NCBI RefSeq assembly: GCF_025149785.1
Contig: NZ_CP102277.1
Location: 3,224,001 to 3,288,000, forward strand
Reading direction: 5' to 3'
Source of the DNA: Coprococcus comes ATCC 27758
GTDB lineage: Bacteria > Bacillota > Clostridia > Lachnospirales > Lachnospiraceae
DNA length: 64,000 nt
In this document: piece after piece, positions 43,039-52,852 of the stretch
Position numbering within the stretch: the first letter of the stretch is position 1
Layout: each line of letters starts with the position of its first letter
Notes under the pieces: generated by a model
The model's database searches: none
What the model was told of the DNA's origin: nothing
What the model saw: only the letters and a program-made list of their open reading frames with translations
Translations under genes and position numbers: made by a program

Positions 43039-45048
43039 CTATAGCAGCAGATCATCTATCTTCACATAGTCTCCCATCCGGTATGCTTCAATTGCATTTC
43101 CATTGATCACATAGAACTTTTCATTTGCATACACACCGCGGGTTCCAAGGTAAGAATTACCGTTGACTTCCTCCTGCATCTGTACCTGGAAGCCCTGATC
43201 TTTATCGTAAGAAAGGATCACATACTGGTTGGCAGATCCGGAAAGCGGAAAGCCGATCAGATTCTTTTCCGGATCAACCAGTGCTGCACGGTAGTCAGAA
43301 AAAACATCCGAGTAATAGTACTGATCCAGTGTGTACTTGCTGACTTCCTTCACATCCGAAGGATCACTGATATCAAACATGGAGATCTTTACCCCGTTTG
43401 TAATGCCATTTTCATCGGTATCCATACCGATGCCAAGAAGCAGGTTATCACTGTAAAAATGCAGGTATTCCGAAAAGCCGGGAATTTTCAGCTTGCCAAG
43501 GATCTTCGGATTCTCCGGATCGGAAAAGTCTACGGAGAATAAAGGATCTGTCTGTTCATAAGTTACAAAGTAACCGGTATCGCCCAAAAATCTTGCGGAA
43601 TAGACCTGTTCATTTTTGGCAAGATCCTCGATCTTACCGATTGTTTTCAAATCTGCATCCAGCACATAGACTGAATTGGACTGTGAAGAGTTTCCGACAT
43701 TATGCGTAACCGTTGTCACCAGCCGCAACGTATTGTCATACTCATCAATGCTGAAGGAATCGTTCAGATATCCTTTTACTTTGCCCTGGGCAGAGCCGGA
43801 AAGTTTTCCTTTATTGTAAGACAGCTTGCGGAGGATCGTCTGATTCTTTGCCGCAAGATTATCTGCGAGGATACTGCTGTTCGCATACTCGTAAATATAA
43901 ATGTTGTTCTCACTCACATAGACTTCGCCATTCTCAGACATGACTGCTTTCTGGTCTGCTGCCTTATCCGGACTGGAAGCGGAAACGGAGCTGACAACAA
44001 GGTACTGGTCTGCTGCATGGTTCGTCGGGAGATAGATATCCGACTGCTTCAGAAGATTGTCACCAACAAGCGGAACATAGGAAGGATAATCTTTTTTGGT
44101 GATCGTATCGTAAATATAATAGTCGCTGAATACATACAGATATCCGTCTTTAAAACGTGAAGTGCGGTAGTAACCACTCTGCTCCACGGTTCCGATGGAT
44201 TTCGGATTGTTGATATCTGCCAGATCATAAGTCTGGATACGGGTACAGCTGCCGCGGTACAAGGTTTTACTGTCAGAATCAACCTGCGTGTTCTGCATGT
44301 TGCCAAGGACAAAAAGCTTCTGGTCACTCAGGTAAAATTCGGATGCCTGAAAATTCTCATTCAGCGAAATAACGGAAACAACCTTCATCTGATCAGACCG
44401 GATATCTACAATGGAAATTTCCTGTGAGTTTGCTTTCAATGTATAAAGATAACTTCCATCCGTTTTTACAATGTCTGCTTCACCGACACCCTCTGTGCGG
44501 ACGTTGGTATCGGAAAATGAAGTATCCACAGCACGTGCAGAGGCTGTTGCCGAATCCGAAGAGGAACTGGAACTATCGGTGCGTGCACCACTGTCGGCTG
44601 TTTCAGTTGAATACATGACAATTCCGCTGTCGGTTGAACCGGTAACAGATGAAGAATCCAACTCATCCTGATAAGATTGCAGGTATGTGTAGACTTCATC
44701 ATAATCGGTTGCAGTCTCTAAAGTATCGGAAGAGGCAAGCTTACCGGAGGATGTACCGATTGAAGAACTGCCTTTTGTGGAAGAAGTGGCTGAGTCTGAA
44801 GAAAGATTCTGCTGGCGGATGTGGGCGCCAATGCCGACAACCAGTACCAGTGCGGCAGCGATAAGTCCTCCGCGCATCCGGTGGCCGCGGGAAAATCCAT
44901 GCTTTTTCGGGATATGTTCGGAAGCCTGAGTGCTGTTATGCTCTTCCAGCATTTTCATAATCTGATCCGGTGCAAGGCTTTCCGGAACAGGAGTTTTTTC
45001 CGTAGATTGTTTTATTTTATCCAGTATTTCTTTTTCGTGATCTGTCAT
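43039..45048 (-). CDS. Membrane-anchored beta-propeller protein, likely partner of the sigma factor
   Basis: 669 aa from the ATG at 45048 (MTDHEKEILDKIKQ), with GGAGG 10 nt upstream. Cytoplasmic head of about 60 residues, one membrane helix (about 65-85, GGLIAAALVLVVGIGAHI), a long Ser/Thr linker (to about 165), then an extracellular propeller of the secreted beta-propeller type (DIVKTDGSYLYTLKANSQEISIVDI, FKDGYLYVFSDYYIYD, LGDTGYFVTYEQTDPLFSVDFSDPENPKILG). The gene follows the ECF sigma gene by 28 bp, and the head-TM-sensor build is that of an anti-sigma factor, although no zinc motif HxxxCxxC is present. Confidence 0.78.
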   Translation of the reverse strand: MTDHEKEILDKIKQSTEKTPVPESLAPDQIMKMLEEHNSTQASEHIPKKHGFSRGHRMRGGLIAAALVLVVGIGAHIRQQNLSSDSATSSTKGSSSIGTSSGKLASSDTLETATDYDEVYTYLQSYQDELDSSSVTGSTDSGIVMYSTETADSGARTDSSSSSSDSATASARAVDTSFSDTNVRTEGVGEADIVKTDGSYLYTLKANSQEISIVDIRSDQMKVVSVISLNENFQASEFYLSDQKLFVLGNMQNTQVDSDSKTLYRGSCTRIQTYDLADINNPKSIGTVEQSGYYRTSRFKDGYLYVFSDYYIYDTITKKDYPSYVPLVGDNLLKQSDIYLPTNHAADQYLVVSSVSASSPDKAADQKAVMSENGEVYVSENNIYIYEYANSSILADNLAAKNQTILRKLSYNKGKLSGSAQGKVKGYLNDSFSIDEYDNTLRLVTTVTHNVGNSSQSNSVYVLDADLKTIGKIEDLAKNEQVYSARFLGDTGYFVTYEQTDPLFSVDFSDPENPKILGKLKIPGFSEYLHFYSDNLLLGIGMDTDENGITNGVKISMFDISDPSDVKEVSKYTLDQYYYSDVFSDYRAALVDPEKNLIGFPLSGSANQYVILSYDKDQGFQVQMQEEVNGNSYLGTRGVYANEKFYVINGNAIEAYRMGDYVKIDDLLL

Positions 45049-45076
45049 ATGAAACACCTCCTATTACTCTTTTATC

Positions 45077-45544
45077 CTACTCTTTCAGAAGCCAGCTCAT
45101 CTTTTCGAGGGCACGCTTTCTGCGGGAGCGGACTGTATTCGGGTTCAGCCTTAGCATTTTTCCGATCTCTTTACTGTTGTAACCGCCATAGACGGATAAG
45201 CCGATGATCAGCTGATCGTCTTCATCGAGAATAAGAAAAGCACGCTCGACATCTGTGCGGAGTCCGTCACAGTATGTGGCAGAAGCATGATCTTCTTTCA
45301 GCTCGGTCTCGGTCCGTTCACGGCTCTTTAACTTCCGGCGGCACACATTTGCCAGAATCTGAAAGATCCAGGAACGGAATGCTTCTTCTTTGCGTAATTT
45401 ATGTATGTTCTCATAGGCGGAAAGAACGGCTTCACTGACGGCGTCTTCTGCATCCTGCGGATGATGCATCATGCAGAGCGCAAAACGATACAGATCCTGA
45501 TAAACCGTCTTATATAATTCTTTAAATGCAATTGCATCGATCAT
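45077..45544 (-). CDS. ECF RNA polymerase sigma factor
   Basis: 155 aa, group 4 sigma factor. Region 2 (about 10-75): YKTVYQDLYRFALCMMHHPQDAEDAVSEAVLSAYENIHKLRKEEAFRSWIFQILAN; region 4 (about 100-150): LDEDDQLIIGLSVYGGYNSKEIGKMLRLNPNTVRSRRKRALEKM. Ribosome site GAGGAGGGA. A TTGCAA/TACTCT pair upstream, with the AAC core typical of ECF -35 boxes, may mean self-activation. It probably controls the downstream beta-propeller gene; further targets unknown. Confidence 0.92.
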   Translation of the reverse strand: MIDAIAFKELYKTVYQDLYRFALCMMHHPQDAEDAVSEAVLSAYENIHKLRKEEAFRSWIFQILANVCRRKLKSRERTETELKEDHASATYCDGLRTDVERAFLILDEDDQLIIGLSVYGGYNSKEIGKMLRLNPNTVRSRRKRALEKMSWLLKE

Positions 45545-45580
45545 AAAGTCCCTCCTCTCATAACAGGTTCTTTGTATATA

Positions 45581-45609
45581 AGAGTATAAAAAAGTCGGAA
45601 GTGTTGCAA
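45581..45609 (-). promoter_or_regulatory. Candidate promoter of the sigma factor operon
   Basis: TTGCAA, 17-nt spacer, TACTCT on the minus strand; the -35 continues as GCAAC, like an ECF site. Confidence 0.4.
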
Positions 45610-45638
45610 AAAGGGACAGAAAAATTTCCGTCCCTTTT
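45609..45638 (-). terminator. Terminator of the hydratase gene
   Basis: AAAAGGGAC / GTCCCTTTT stem 26 bp past the hydratase stop, then TTGCAAC. Confidence 0.78.
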
Positions 45639-45663
45639 AAATCATATCATTGTCTGAGAAAAA

Positions 45664-47955
45664 TTAACCTCTGTAATAATTGATCAGACATCCTTTGAGG
45701 ATGATCTCACGTTCTGCATCCGTCAGATCACCGAGCTTCAGATCAATCTCCTTCAGATCATCGCCTACGACATAAGCCTTGATCGTGGAAGCTTTATCTT
45801 CTACTGCTTTGCGGATATCCGGCACGAAGAGATAGTCACCGTTCCTGAAAGAAAGCTTTGTGTGTTCCTCTTCGGTAATAAACGGAAGCATGCCCCAGTT
45901 GATCAGGTTCGAGCGGTAACGTTTGGTTGCGTACTCATTCGCGATATTCGCCCAGCCGCCGAGAACCTTCTGGCAGGAAGCAGCCTGCTCACGGGCAGAA
46001 CCATCACCAGGTTTGACCGCGAAAATGGTACTTCCGACACCGATATTTCCTTTGCCGACTTCCGGATAAGACTTCTGGATTGCTGCCATCACCGGTTTTA
46101 ATTCATCCAGTACATCCAGTGGACAAGTACCTGCTTCAATCGCTTTCTGGGCTTTCTGGACTTCTTTCGCGCGTCCTACATAGGCAGGATCCTTTCGGGA
46201 AAGTGCAAATTCAGCAAGTCCAAGCGGGTTGGAACGATAAGAAGAAGTCTCGCCGGACGGGATCAGTTCGTCTGTCGTTGTAACCGGATCGTGGATCTCA
46301 GATACGACCTTCAGGATCAGATTCTCAGGAAGAGCGCTCATTGCCGGCCAGTCTTTGATGTTCGGTCCGAATTTGATCTCAACCGAAGGATCAGCAACGC
46401 CGTGGCTGTCAAATACACGGTTGGCGTAAATTCTGGAATCAAAGTGGTAGGTCGGGTTCTTGTATTCAATATCAAAATCTGTTGCCGGAGTAAGGAAACC
46501 TTTGTTCGCAGCAGTTGCGGCAATGGAACGTGCATCCATAAGGGCAACAGATGCGATCTGTCCACTCTGCAGCTTGCTTCCTTCACGGTTCGGGAAGTTA
46601 CGGGTAGAGTGACGGATGGAAAATGCATTGTTTGCCGGAGTATCCCCTGCACCGAAGCATGGTCCGCAGAAGGCAGTCTTCACGATCGTACCGGCTTCCA
46701 TCAGGTCAGCAACCGCACCATTTTTCACAAGCTCCATGTAGATCGGTGTACTTGCCGGGTAAACACTGAAGGTAAATTCATCTGATCCGATGTATTTGCC
46801 ACGGATGATGTCTGCGGCAGCACAGATATTTTCAAAACCGCCGCCGGCACAGCCTGCGATGATACCCTGATCGACATAAAGCTTACCATTTACGATCTTG
46901 TCCTGAAGAGAGTAATCCACAGCACCGTCCAGGCTTACCAGTGCGCGCTGCTCTACATCATGGAGAACATCTGCAAGGTTGGCATTGACATCCTCGATGG
47001 TGTAGACATTGGACGGATGGAACGGCATGGCGATCATAGGCTTGATCTCACTCAAATTGACGTATACAAGACCGTCATAGTAAGCGACTGCGCCAGGCTC
47101 CAGTTCCCTGAAGTCATCACTTCTTCCGTGGATATCGTAGAACTCTTTGATCTTGTCATCGGTTCTCCAGATAGAAGAAAGGCAGGTTGTCTCTGTCGTC
47201 ATAACATCGATTCCGATACGGAAGTCTGCACTTAATTTGCCAACGCCAGGTCCGACAAATTCCATGACCTTGTTATTGACATAGCCATTGCCGAAGGTTG
47301 CGCCGATGATCGCAAGGGCAACGTCCTGTGGTCCGACACCTTTTACCGGTTCGCCGTCCAGATAGATTCCGACAACGCCCGGCATCTTGATATCATAAGT
47401 CTTGTTCAGAAGCTGTTTTACAAGTTCCGGTCCGCCCTCTCCCATTGCCATGGTACCGAGTGCACCATAACGGGTGTGGCTGTCAGAACCAAGGATCATC
47501 TTGCCGCCGCCTGCGAGCATTTCACGGGCAAACTGGTGGATAACGGCCTGATGAGGCGGAACATAGACACCGCCGTACTTCTTCGCACAGGTCAGTCCAA
47601 ACATGTGGTCATCTTCATTGATCGTACCGCCGACTGCACACAGAGAGTTATGGCAGTTGGTCAGAACATAAGGGATCGGGAATTTCTCCAGTCCGGATGC
47701 TCTTGCAGTCTGGATGATTCCGACAAAGGTAATGTCGTGCGAAGTCAGCTTGTCAAATTTGATCTGAAGCTGCTGCATATTACCGGAAGTATTATGCGCA
47801 CTTAAGATCCCATAAGCCATTGTCTCTTTTGCAGCAGCTTCTTTTGTTGTCTCAATACCTGTCTTGCTTTTTACGGCAGCAAGTGCATCGGGTGCATCTG
47901 CAATTACCTCAGTACCGTGTAAAAGATAGGCACCGCCTTCGTATAATTTCACCAT
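45664..47955 (-). CDS. Aconitase-superfamily hydratase
   Basis: 763 aa with the four-domain aconitase fold in one chain. Iron-sulfur cluster ligands are likely in [16 protein letters not shown] (first Cys), [11 protein letters not shown] and [10 protein letters not shown] (the paired Cys). [22 protein letters not shown] is the conserved aconitase loop with catalytic His, and the C-terminal swivel contains [14 protein letters not shown], with the substrate-binding Arg/Ser loop. It belongs to the YbhJ-like group often labelled only hydratase. Substrate unknown; citrate is one option. Its upstream partner is a CdaR-like regulator 11 bp away on the same strand. Confidence 0.82.
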   Translation of the reverse strand: MVKLYEGGAYLLHGTEVIADAPDALAAVKSKTGIETTKEAAAKETMAYGILSAHNTSGNMQQLQIKFDKLTSHDITFVGIIQTARASGLEKFPIPYVLTNCHNSLCAVGGTINEDDHMFGLTCAKKYGGVYVPPHQAVIHQFAREMLAGGGKMILGSDSHTRYGALGTMAMGEGGPELVKQLLNKTYDIKMPGVVGIYLDGEPVKGVGPQDVALAIIGATFGNGYVNNKVMEFVGPGVGKLSADFRIGIDVMTTETTCLSSIWRTDDKIKEFYDIHGRSDDFRELEPGAVAYYDGLVYVNLSEIKPMIAMPFHPSNVYTIEDVNANLADVLHDVEQRALVSLDGAVDYSLQDKIVNGKLYVDQGIIAGCAGGGFENICAAADIIRGKYIGSDEFTFSVYPASTPIYMELVKNGAVADLMEAGTIVKTAFCGPCFGAGDTPANNAFSIRHSTRNFPNREGSKLQSGQIASVALMDARSIAATAANKGFLTPATDFDIEYKNPTYHFDSRIYANRVFDSHGVADPSVEIKFGPNIKDWPAMSALPENLILKVVSEIHDPVTTTDELIPSGETSSYRSNPLGLAEFALSRKDPAYVGRAKEVQKAQKAIEAGTCPLDVLDELKPVMAAIQKSYPEVGKGNIGVGSTIFAVKPGDGSAREQAASCQKVLGGWANIANEYATKRYRSNLINWGMLPFITEEEHTKLSFRNGDYLFVPDIRKAVEDKASTIKAYVVGDDLKEIDLKLGDLTDAEREIILKGCLINYYRG

Positions 47956-47966
47956 ATCATGTCCTC

Positions 47967-49070
47967 CTATTTTCTGTTTTCTATAAATTTCATGTGGTCT
48001 GCGACCATCAAAGCAATCTTAAATGTCAGGGCGTCCTCAAAGACTCTGACATCCAGCCCGGTCTGCTTCTGGATCTTCTCCAGCCGGTAGACGAGCGTAT
48101 TCCGGTGGACGAAAAGCTGTCTCGCTGTCTCCGAAATATTCAGGCTGTTTTCAAAAAATTTATCAACTGTGGATAAGGTTTCTTCGTCAAACTGATCAAC
48201 GGTATTTCCGGCAAATACTTCTTCCAGGAACATCTCGCATAAGGAAACGGGAAGCTGGTGGATCAGCCGTCCGATACCGAGTTCGCGGTAGGATAAAATA
48301 TTGCGTTCCGGATAGAAGATACGTCCCACATCCAGAGCCATGCCAGCTTCTTTGTAAGACTGTGAGACCTCTTTGAGTTCGGGAATGATGGTTCCGAAGG
48401 AAAGCCGGACATTGACCATAGCTTCGGTGTTGATCGCATTCACCAGCATATCAGCAGTCGAACGGATCGTATCATAATCATCCGTACTGTCAAGGGACTT
48501 GATCAGAATAATATGTCCCTCATCTACGGCAGTAACAAAATCACCGGTTCCCGAGGAATAAATCCCACGGATCATATCCAGGACGATCGTGTCATCCGGA
48601 TTCTTCGGTTCGATCAGATAGACGACTCTGCGCTGCTCAACTGTAATACCAAGCTTTTTCGCCTGATTGTAGATATCTACGAGGAGCAGGTTATCCAGGA
48701 GCAGGTTCTGGATAAAACGGTTACGGTCAAGACGTTCGCTTCCGGATCTTAAAAGGCTCTCCAGCTGGCAGACACTTAAGCGTCCGCTGGTATGCACATC
48801 AATCTCATTATTGTGCTCAATCACGAAAATATAAGTCAGTTCATCATCATCATAAACCGGGAACAGACCATAGCATTCATCCAGGTGCTCCTCCGCTACG
48901 CCGGTAATCTCCAGCTCTTTTAAAAATGAGCAGACAGCTTTTTTTACTGCAGGCTTCTCCTTACCTACAGCTGCAAGCATCACTCCGTCTGTGTTCCAGA
49001 TGGAACAGTTACACTCGATGATATCCCCTATTTCATTGATTGTTCTCTGTAAAATCTGGTTGGATAACAA
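47967..49070 (-). CDS. CdaR/PucR-type transcriptional regulator
   Basis: 367 aa from the TTG at 49070 ([25 protein letters not shown]), because GGAGAGGTG lies just upstream and the start matches CdaR relatives; the frame stays open to 49145. N-terminal sugar-diacid-recognition-like domain (about 1-130), a central GGDEF-like CdaR domain and a C-terminal PucR helix-turn-helix: [34 protein letters not shown]. Such regulators sense small acids and activate neighbouring catabolic genes. It lies directly before the hydratase, so an acid that this enzyme converts may be the signal. Confidence 0.85.
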   Translation of the reverse strand: MLSNQILQRTINEIGDIIECNCSIWNTDGVMLAAVGKEKPAVKKAVCSFLKELEITGVAEEHLDECYGLFPVYDDDELTYIFVIEHNNEIDVHTSGRLSVCQLESLLRSGSERLDRNRFIQNLLLDNLLLVDIYNQAKKLGITVEQRRVVYLIEPKNPDDTIVLDMIRGIYSSGTGDFVTAVDEGHIILIKSLDSTDDYDTIRSTADMLVNAINTEAMVNVRLSFGTIIPELKEVSQSYKEAGMALDVGRIFYPERNILSYRELGIGRLIHQLPVSLCEMFLEEVFAGNTVDQFDEETLSTVDKFFENSLNISETARQLFVHRNTLVYRLEKIQKQTGLDVRVFEDALTFKIALMVADHMKFIENRK

Positions 49071-49211
49071 TCCATTCACCTCTCCATTCTTTTCAATATA
49101 TGACAAATGGGAGAATTGTGAAATTCCCCCATCTTCTTCTGACAATACAATCTGATATTATTTTAGCAAATGTTTCACACTTTAGCAAGATAAAATGAAA
49201 AACGTTCTCGC

Positions 49212-49739
49212 TTATTCGTCTTCGTCATCGCGTCTGTCAAGCATGGCAGCAACGATTTCAAGAATCACAGCAAGACCGATGATGGATGCGGCGGCAATCT
49301 TTCCGGCAGTGCCGGTTGCAGCCTGTGCGATACCGCCGACAACCGGAACAGAAAGCTTTACTTTTCCGATGTAGTTGTTGTAAGGGATCGGATTCATATC
49401 TTTTTCCTCATTGGCATCCCCTTTGGTGATAAACTGTCCCATCGCCGGGCTGTTGGATACTACACGGTGGGTGATGATCGAGCCGTCTGCATTGTTGCTG
49501 TAAAAAGCAATGACATCATCTTTGACGATCGTGTCTGGTTCTTCATGCCGGACATAGACCAGGCTTCCCGTCGGGATCGCCGGTTCCATGCTCCCACTGA
49601 TCACGGTGTACATCTGAAAACCAAAAGCTTTCGGAAGCGTCAGCGGAATACAGGCAAGAATCAGTACTGTCAGTAAAACAGTGCCCAGTGCACTGCAAAA
49701 TGCAGCCACCGGGCTTTTCTTTTTCTTCGTTCTCTTCAA
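49212..49739 (-). CDS. sipW: SipW-type signal peptidase I
   Basis: 175 aa membrane protein. TTG start with AAGGAGAAG upstream. A membrane helix (about 12-35), the nucleophile Ser in VISGSMEPAIPTGSLV, and His rather than Lys in IITHRVV mark the ER/SipW type, followed by FITKGDANEEKD. C-terminal helix (about 145-165). In Bacillus subtilis SipW matures TasA and TapA of the biofilm matrix. Here it is the last gene of the surface operon and probably processes the SipW-type substrates encoded upstream (51569-52324, 52337-52837). Confidence 0.92.
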   Translation of the reverse strand: MKRTKKKKSPVAAFCSALGTVLLTVLILACIPLTLPKAFGFQMYTVISGSMEPAIPTGSLVYVRHEEPDTIVKDDVIAFYSNNADGSIITHRVVSNSPAMGQFITKGDANEEKDMNPIPYNNYIGKVKLSVPVVGGIAQAATGTAGKIAAASIIGLAVILEIVAAMLDRRDDEDE

Positions 49740-49769
49740 AAAAGACTTCTCCTTTAGTGCCGCGCTTTT

Positions 49770-50795
49770 TTATTTTGCACGTTTTTTCAAGAATACGATC
49801 AGTCCTACGAGAGCTGCTACCGCAACAACGATAATGCCGATTCCTGCTGCGATCGGAGTCTTGCTCGTCTTGTCTTTCGCATCGATATTTCCTTTTGGAG
49901 TGTCTTCATCATCCAGATCTACCAGAGATTTTGGTGTCTGTTCATCCTCAGATGTTGCAGTATCTTTATCTTTAGCTGTCGTATCCTGAGAATTGTTATC
50001 TGTCGTTGTACCATCGGTTGTACCGGTTGTGGTTCCGTCTGTTGTGCCACCGGTAGTTCCGGTTGTAGTGCCACTGGTAGTTCCGGTTGTAGTTCCACCG
50101 GTAGTTCCGGCAGTTCCACCGGTTGTGCCGCCTGTCGTGCCACCTGCTGTACCGACATTACCGGTACCTGTGCCAGGAGTTGCTGTACCAGGAACAGTCG
50201 TTGTGATGGTGGTTGTTGTTGTAACAACACGGTCTGTAGCACCCGGTTTGTAGGTAAACGTAAATACATTCTCAGATTCATTATTACTCAAAGTCTTGGT
50301 AAGTGCAAGAGCATCTGGAATATAATTTTCAACGTAACGGTAAGCAACGACCGGCTTGTCGCCGACGTTTCCGTAGAAGGTCTGGCTCTCTGCCAGTGAT
50401 TTACCGGATGCATCCTGATAATTTACGGTATAGGCAACCATATTGCCTTTGATTCCATAAGCGACTACATAGTCGGCATCACCTTTGACGATAAAGCCAG
50501 GAGTATTAAGTAGTTCTGAACTTGCATTGTCACGTCCGCTGAGACGGATTCCTTTGACATAATACTTGTCGTCTGTTACCTGGATGTCATTCAGATTGAA
50601 AGTAACGGTAGAATCGGGAGCAATGTTTGCCTGCTCGATCTTGTTCTGTCCGTTAATTGTTCCTTTGTTACCTGCGGATAATGTTACCTTGTAGGTATAC
50701 GGTGTAGTATCATCTGCCATAACGCTCATTGTGGATGCACCGAGTGTCATGGATACAGTCAGAAGAGAAACCAGTAATCTTTTCCATTTTTTCAT
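49770..50795 (-). CDS. Surface protein with MucBP-like domain and Thr/Gly repeat stalk
   Basis: 341 aa from the ATG of MKKWKRLL at 50795 (AAGGAGAG upstream). Signal peptide with likely cut at VMA-DDT (about residue 28). About 30-200: beta-rich domain ending in a MucBP-like unit (YTVNYQDASGKSLAESQTFYGNVGDKP...FTFTYKP). About 205-285: low-complexity Thr/Gly stalk with GGTTGGTT and GTTDGTTT units encoded by short tandem repeats (about 50020-50160). Then an acidic linker, a membrane helix and KKRAK. No LPXTG motif, so it is held by the helix, not by a sortase. Confidence 0.72.
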   Translation of the reverse strand: MKKWKRLLVSLLTVSMTLGASTMSVMADDTTPYTYKVTLSAGNKGTINGQNKIEQANIAPDSTVTFNLNDIQVTDDKYYVKGIRLSGRDNASSELLNTPGFIVKGDADYVVAYGIKGNMVAYTVNYQDASGKSLAESQTFYGNVGDKPVVAYRYVENYIPDALALTKTLSNNESENVFTFTYKPGATDRVVTTTTTITTTVPGTATPGTGTGNVGTAGGTTGGTTGGTAGTTGGTTTGTTSGTTTGTTGGTTDGTTTGTTDGTTTDNNSQDTTAKDKDTATSEDEQTPKSLVDLDDEDTPKGNIDAKDKTSKTPIAAGIGIIVVAVAALVGLIVFLKKRAK

Positions 50796-50799
50796 CTGC

Positions 50800-51555
50800 T
50801 TACTCTCCTTTCTGTCTGCGTCTTTTTGTGTTCTTATTGAGTGTGTAGATACCATATGCAAGAAGGATCAGTCCACTGATGAGTGCAAGCACACAGAAGA
50901 GAAGAATTCTTGCGGTATCACCGGTCTTAACGGTGTTGGTTGTCTTAACAATCTTATTCTTGGTGATGGTTTTGCCGGCTGAAACCTTTTCTACTGCAAA
51001 GTTCATGCGGAGCTTTGCGAGTGTGAGCTGATAACCGTTGCCCTGTGTCTCACCTTCAACACCGACGGTAAGGTGTACCGTTCCGGTATTATTGGAAGCA
51101 AGTCTTCCGAGGTAGAAATATTCCTGGGTTGAGTTATCAATCTGCTTCAGACCTTCTCCTGCTTTGGAAGCGCCTTCCCCTCCGACAGTTGAGCTGTCGT
51201 AGAGTACCTTTTCGGCATTGTCACTTCCAACATAGGTCAGCTTGTATTCGTAAGCACCACCTTCTGCGGAAGACTGTGCATCCTCCAGCGTCTGGATCAC
51301 TTCATTGGTCATGTACCAGTCGGTATCCGTACTGTCGGAGTTCTTAAGCTGAACCTTGAGTTCGATGCTGTCACCCGGCTGGATATTTGCCAGCTCGTCA
51401 GTAACATCGGAGCTTTTAAAATTACTGTCCATCTTGCCGCCGGTGAAATTAACCTGCCATCTGTCGGCTCCCTGAGAATCCTTTGCAAATGCAGTTGTGT
51501 GTACCCCTGCTGCCATTATCACTGTCATGGCGAGGCACAAAATTTTCTTTTTCAT
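50800..51555 (-). CDS. Secreted protein with C-terminal membrane helix
   Basis: 251 aa. Signal peptide cut near AFA-KDSQG (residue 24). The outer domain (about 28-185) contains IQPGDSIELKVQLKNSDSTDTDWYMTNEV and GRLASNNTGTVHLTVGVEG, which resemble the TasA-like/SipW-substrate beta domain. The end NTVKTGDTARILLFCVLALISGLILLAYG with a basic tail looks like a sorting signal in which LPxTG is reduced to VKTGD; processing by a sortase is uncertain. GGGAGGT ribosome site. 4 bp from the next gene, so tightly co-translated. Confidence 0.68.
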   Translation of the reverse strand: MKKKILCLAMTVIMAAGVHTTAFAKDSQGADRWQVNFTGGKMDSNFKSSDVTDELANIQPGDSIELKVQLKNSDSTDTDWYMTNEVIQTLEDAQSSAEGGAYEYKLTYVGSDNAEKVLYDSSTVGGEGASKAGEGLKQIDNSTQEYFYLGRLASNNTGTVHLTVGVEGETQGNGYQLTLAKLRMNFAVEKVSAGKTITKNKIVKTTNTVKTGDTARILLFCVLALISGLILLAYGIYTLNKNTKRRRQKGE

Positions 51556-51568
51556 ACTCTGTACCTCC

Positions 51569-52324
51569 CTACTGTAAGCTCATTGTTGTTTCGTCGTCTG
51601 ATACATTTACGTCCACGCCCCAGGCACTCTTGATCGCGTCCTTTGCGTTGTGTGTCTGAACTGCATCCACCTCTGCGTCAATGTGGAAGGTGTAGCCATT
51701 GTACTTGTAAGTATAAGTGATGGTTTTGCCATCCTCAGAGACATTTTGCTTTACATCCGATGCAATCGAAGGATTGATACGGAGTGTATCGGATAATGCC
51801 GGTGTCGGTTTACCCGCTTTGAGAGCTTTGGTATAATAAAGAACGGTACGCTCTCTCGTGGACTGTGCATCTGCAACCTGCCATCCGTTGTCTGTGAGGA
51901 AGTTCAGCTCGATCAGATCCGGTGAAAGGTTCGTGTTCTTATTGCCTTTTTCGTCCTGCCAGCTTTTTGTGATGATCACACGTACAAAGGTGTCGATCGT
52001 ACCGCTGTTCTTGACGCTGATTGCTTCGTTATATTTCTTGCCGGGTGTAAATGTCTCATCCTTTCCAAGAAGGTTTGTGAGAAGTGTACCCTCTGAGGTT
52101 CCCTTCCATTCATTGTTCGATACATAATCCCGGCTGCTGACTACTTTGTCATTTTCCAGAAGAGATACGCCGATACTCTGCATATTCATCTGTGCGGAAT
52201 AATTCTCACTGTAGTAAGTGAGTGCGGCGCGTGTACTGCCGACAGTGCTTCCAACCAGCAGGAGTGCTGCGGCTGTCAGGACCAGGGCAGGTTTCTTTGG
52301 AAATGATTTCTTTTTCTTTTTCAT
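51569..52324 (-). CDS. BsaA-like SipW-dependent biofilm matrix protein
   Basis: 251 aa; the ATG at 52324 is preferred over 52330 for spacing to GGAGG. Very basic start KKKKKSFPKK, hydrophobic core and GSTVGSTRAALTYYSENYSAQM, which is the SipW-substrate signal (small residues followed by AxxTYFS-like start). The mature part (TFTPGKKYNEAISVKNSGTIDTFVRVIITKSW) fits the TasA/BsaA beta-sandwich that makes matrix fibres in Bacillus and Clostridium perfringens. No membrane anchor, so free or polymerizing. Encoded in the same operon as SipW. Confidence 0.82.
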   Translation of the reverse strand: MKKKKKSFPKKPALVLTAAALLLVGSTVGSTRAALTYYSENYSAQMNMQSIGVSLLENDKVVSSRDYVSNNEWKGTSEGTLLTNLLGKDETFTPGKKYNEAISVKNSGTIDTFVRVIITKSWQDEKGNKNTNLSPDLIELNFLTDNGWQVADAQSTRERTVLYYTKALKAGKPTPALSDTLRINPSIASDVKQNVSEDGKTITYTYKYNGYTFHIDAEVDAVQTHNAKDAIKSAWGVDVNVSDDETTMSLQ

Positions 52325-52336
52325 TCTCATTACCTC

Positions 52337-52837
52337 CTACTCTGTCGTCTGTGTGCTGTCGTCTTTAAAATCATAGACTGGATTACCGTTCTCGTCGTAG
52401 AGAACCGGTGTGCATTCCTGGATGACTACGATGTTAAATTCTTCTGGTTTGTCATTTACTGACGGGAATGTGTATTTGATGTTGAGTTCCGTTTCCGTTT
52501 TCTTTCCTGCCGGAAGTACTTTATCGTAATACCAGTAGCCCTTATCACCTGCTGTCCATCCGCCGTTTGGTGCGTTATAAGTAAGCTCTACCGGTGCAAA
52601 TGCTTTGACTCTTACGAAACAGTCATAATCACCGGTATTTTCAATTGTAATGTGCTTCCCGTTTTCATCAACGTCTTCTTTCGGGACTGTCTCAGTAAAT
52701 CCCATATTCATTTTCACACCGCCACCGGCTGTCGAATAGGTTGTAAAATACGCCATCGCGCTTCCAACTGCCAGGGTTCCGGTAAGAGCAAGTGTTGCTG
52801 CTGCCATGATAAGTGGTTTCTTATGTAACTTTCTCAT
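52337..52837 (-). CDS. SipW-dependent TasA-like matrix protein, smaller paralogue
   Basis: 166 aa. The signal LALTGTLAVGSAMAYFTTYSTAGGGVKMNMGF is SipW-type. The mature part (HITIENTGDYDCFVRVKAFAPVELTYN...GYWYYDKVLPAGKKTETELNIKYTFP) shows the same pattern as the larger protein, ITI-x-NTG-x-x-x-x-FVRVK..., typical of TasA-family camelysin domains. No anchor. GAAGGGGGAG ribosome site; 12 bp to the next gene. The two could form a fibre pair such as TasA/TapA. Confidence 0.8.
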   Translation of the reverse strand: MRKLHKKPLIMAAATLALTGTLAVGSAMAYFTTYSTAGGGVKMNMGFTETVPKEDVDENGKHITIENTGDYDCFVRVKAFAPVELTYNAPNGGWTAGDKGYWYYDKVLPAGKKTETELNIKYTFPSVNDKPEEFNIVVIQECTPVLYDENGNPVYDFKDDSTQTTE

Positions 52838-52852
52838 TCCGACTCCCCCTTC

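Noticed and set aside
49993-50253. Val/Pro-rich plus-strand frame
   Set aside because: Reverse reading of the Thr/Gly repeat stalk of the surface protein.
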